Positions 62,860 to 64,000 of a stretch of 64,000 nt of DNA are shown piece by piece. The position numbers were made by a program, and so were the translations under genes. This stretch comes from Shinisaurus crocodilurus (lineage: Eukaryota > Chordata > Lepidosauria > Squamata > Shinisauridae), in the NCBI GenBank assembly GCA_021292165.1, contig CM037878.1, forward strand, positions 434,001 through 498,000, written 5' to 3'. The first letter of the stretch is position 1. The number at the start of each line of letters is the position of its first letter. The notes under the pieces were generated by a model. It saw only the letters and a program-made list of their open reading frames with translations. It did no database searches and was not told where the DNA came from.

Positions 62860-64000
62860 CAGCCCCGAGTCGAGTCGAGTCCGGCGGGCCCGGCCCGGCC
62901 CGGCCCGCGGCGGAGATGAGGCGGGTGCCGCGGAGCAAGAGGCCGCCACGTCGCCGGGTGGCGGCCATGGGGGAGGCGGAGCCGCGGCCGCGACTCAGCG
63001 CCGGCGGGCGGGCTCGGCGCCCCGTCGAAAAGGCCCGCGAATCCGCATCGGGCGGAGCCCTCGGTGGGCGCGGAAGGCTAGCAGGGAGCGGGCCGGGCCG
63101 GTCCTCTCCTGCCCGGGGCTCGGGCTCAGCCCCGGCCCGCCCGTCGGCTGCTAAGCAACGCGGCCGCGGCCCCGCCGCCCCCGCCCCTTCCGCGGCCCAA
63201 TCCCGCGTCGCGGGCAGAGCCTATTGGCCGGGCGGAGCGTCACGGATCGCCACGGGGCACAACCCGCCTCGGCGTCCTCCGCCCGATTGGCGCGAGGCAA
63301 CGCCCCTCCTGTCCCCAAGGGGGCGGCATGCGGAAGTCAGGCCAGTGGCCGGCGAGGATTGGCCCGTCGCAGGCGCCCCCTTTCCCATTGGCGGGCAGAG
63401 CGCGGGGGCCGCCGCCGCCGCCGAGGAGAGAGCCGCTTCCCGAGCGACGCCTCCGCCCGCCCCAAGGCCTCCTCCGCCGCCGCCGCGCCCCGTGGCCCGC
63501 GCAGCCCGAGCCCGCCAGGCCCTCTCCCGTCCCCCCCGGGGGCACCGGAATGGGCTCCGCCCCCTAGCCCCGACCTGCGCGCCAGCCCCCCCGCAGCATC
63601 AGCTGAGTGAGGAGGAGGAGGAGGAGGAAGGCCGGGCGGCGCCGGGATGAGGGTGGCCGTGGACTTCGAGGAGTGCCTCAAGGACTCGCCCCGCTTCAGG
63701 TGAGGGAGGCGGAGGCGGAGGCCCAGCGCGGCCGAGAGGAGCGCGGCCTGCCGGCGCCGGCGGCTCTACTTCGCCGCCGCTGGGCTTGGCGCGGGGGCCG
63801 AGCCTGCGCCGCCGCCCGCGCCGCTTCGCCCCCCCCCCGCACTGCCTGGAAGTAGTAGTCGTAGCTGCCTGGAAGTGAAGGCCCCCGGGCCCCAGAAGTG
63901 CGGCCGAGGGGTGCAGGGCGCAGCTCTTTCCCCGGAGAGCGGGGCTGGGGAGTGCGGCGGAGCCGGGGAGGAGGGCGCGGGCCCTCCCTCCCCTCCCCTC
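62860..64000 (+). promoter_or_regulatory. ACAP2: CpG island and promoter of ACAP2 with CCAAT-box cluster
   Basis: The CpG-rich block begins abruptly after the repeat unit at 62800 and runs to the window end. Five CCAAT motifs occur in 200 bp: CCAAT at 63197-63201 and ATTGG at 63223-63227, 63286-63290, 63358-63362 and 63387-63391. No TATA box is seen. This is the usual form of a broadly active NF-Y-type promoter. The start site is probably between 63,400 and 63,640. Confidence 0.75.
63647..63699 (+). CDS. ACAP2: ACAP2 first coding exon (partial gene)
   Basis: The ATG at 63647-63649 starts MRVAVDFEECLKDSPRF, closely matching the N-terminus of ACAP2 as I recall (VDFEECLKDSPRFR). It is followed by a donor at 63700 (ttcag|gtgagg). 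ACAP2 is an Arf6 GTPase-activating protein with BAR, PH, ArfGAP and ankyrin domains that acts on endosomes and plasma membrane. Only the first 17 codons plus two bases of the BAR domain lie here. An in-frame TGA at 63608-63610 upstream supports the start. The gene continues beyond 64000. Its place after PPP1R2 in the same orientation fits vertebrate synteny. Confidence 0.92.

Noticed and set aside
62766..63650. 294-codon open frame upstream of ACAP2
   Set aside because: GC-rich promoter sequence read as Arg/Pro/Ala-rich protein. It ends at the real ACAP2 start in a different frame and has no domain.

Overview
The window is vertebrate nuclear DNA, most likely from a squamate reptile (lizard). 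Evidence for this: spliced genes with GT-AG introns and CpG-island promoters; about ten copies of a tRNA-derived SINE of the Sauria-SINE type; CR1 and L2-like LINE fragments; and short hAT and mariner DNA transposons. The host assignment is inferred from the repeats, not from a marker gene.

Three host genes lie on the + strand in the order APOD - PPP1R2 - ACAP2. As I recall, this is the order and relative orientation of the human 3q29 block, read from the other strand. (1) 1-23,800 is a gene-free, repeat-rich flank. (2) 23,850-31,940 is APOD: TATA box, probable non-coding exon 1, four coding exons giving a 189-residue lipocalin, and a polyA signal. (3) 32,000-36,680 is intergenic: SINEs, LTR-like sequence and a long inverted repeat. 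(4) 36,680-54,961 is PPP1R2 (protein phosphatase 1 inhibitor 2): CpG island, six coding exons and a long 3' UTR. Exon 1 carries an apparent one-base frameshift. (5) 55,000-62,850 is almost entirely transposon-derived: an L2 fragment, then a nest holding an internally inverted LINE, a CR1 and a SINE. (6) 62,860-64,000 is the CpG-island promoter and first coding exon of ACAP2, which runs off the window.

The genes are syntenic neighbours, not one pathway: a secreted lipid carrier, a PP1 regulator and an Arf6 GAP. No bacterial-type system, CRISPR, tRNA or rRNA gene was seen. The most distinctive content is structural: two hAT elements with exact 8-bp target duplications and a third, larger one (1.78 kb) of the same kind; a perfect 62-bp inverted repeat that looks like a template-switch event; a LINE with its 5' part inverted beside a CR1; a 250-bp-arm hairpin; a Tc1-like remnant; and hammerhead-like motifs in repeats.
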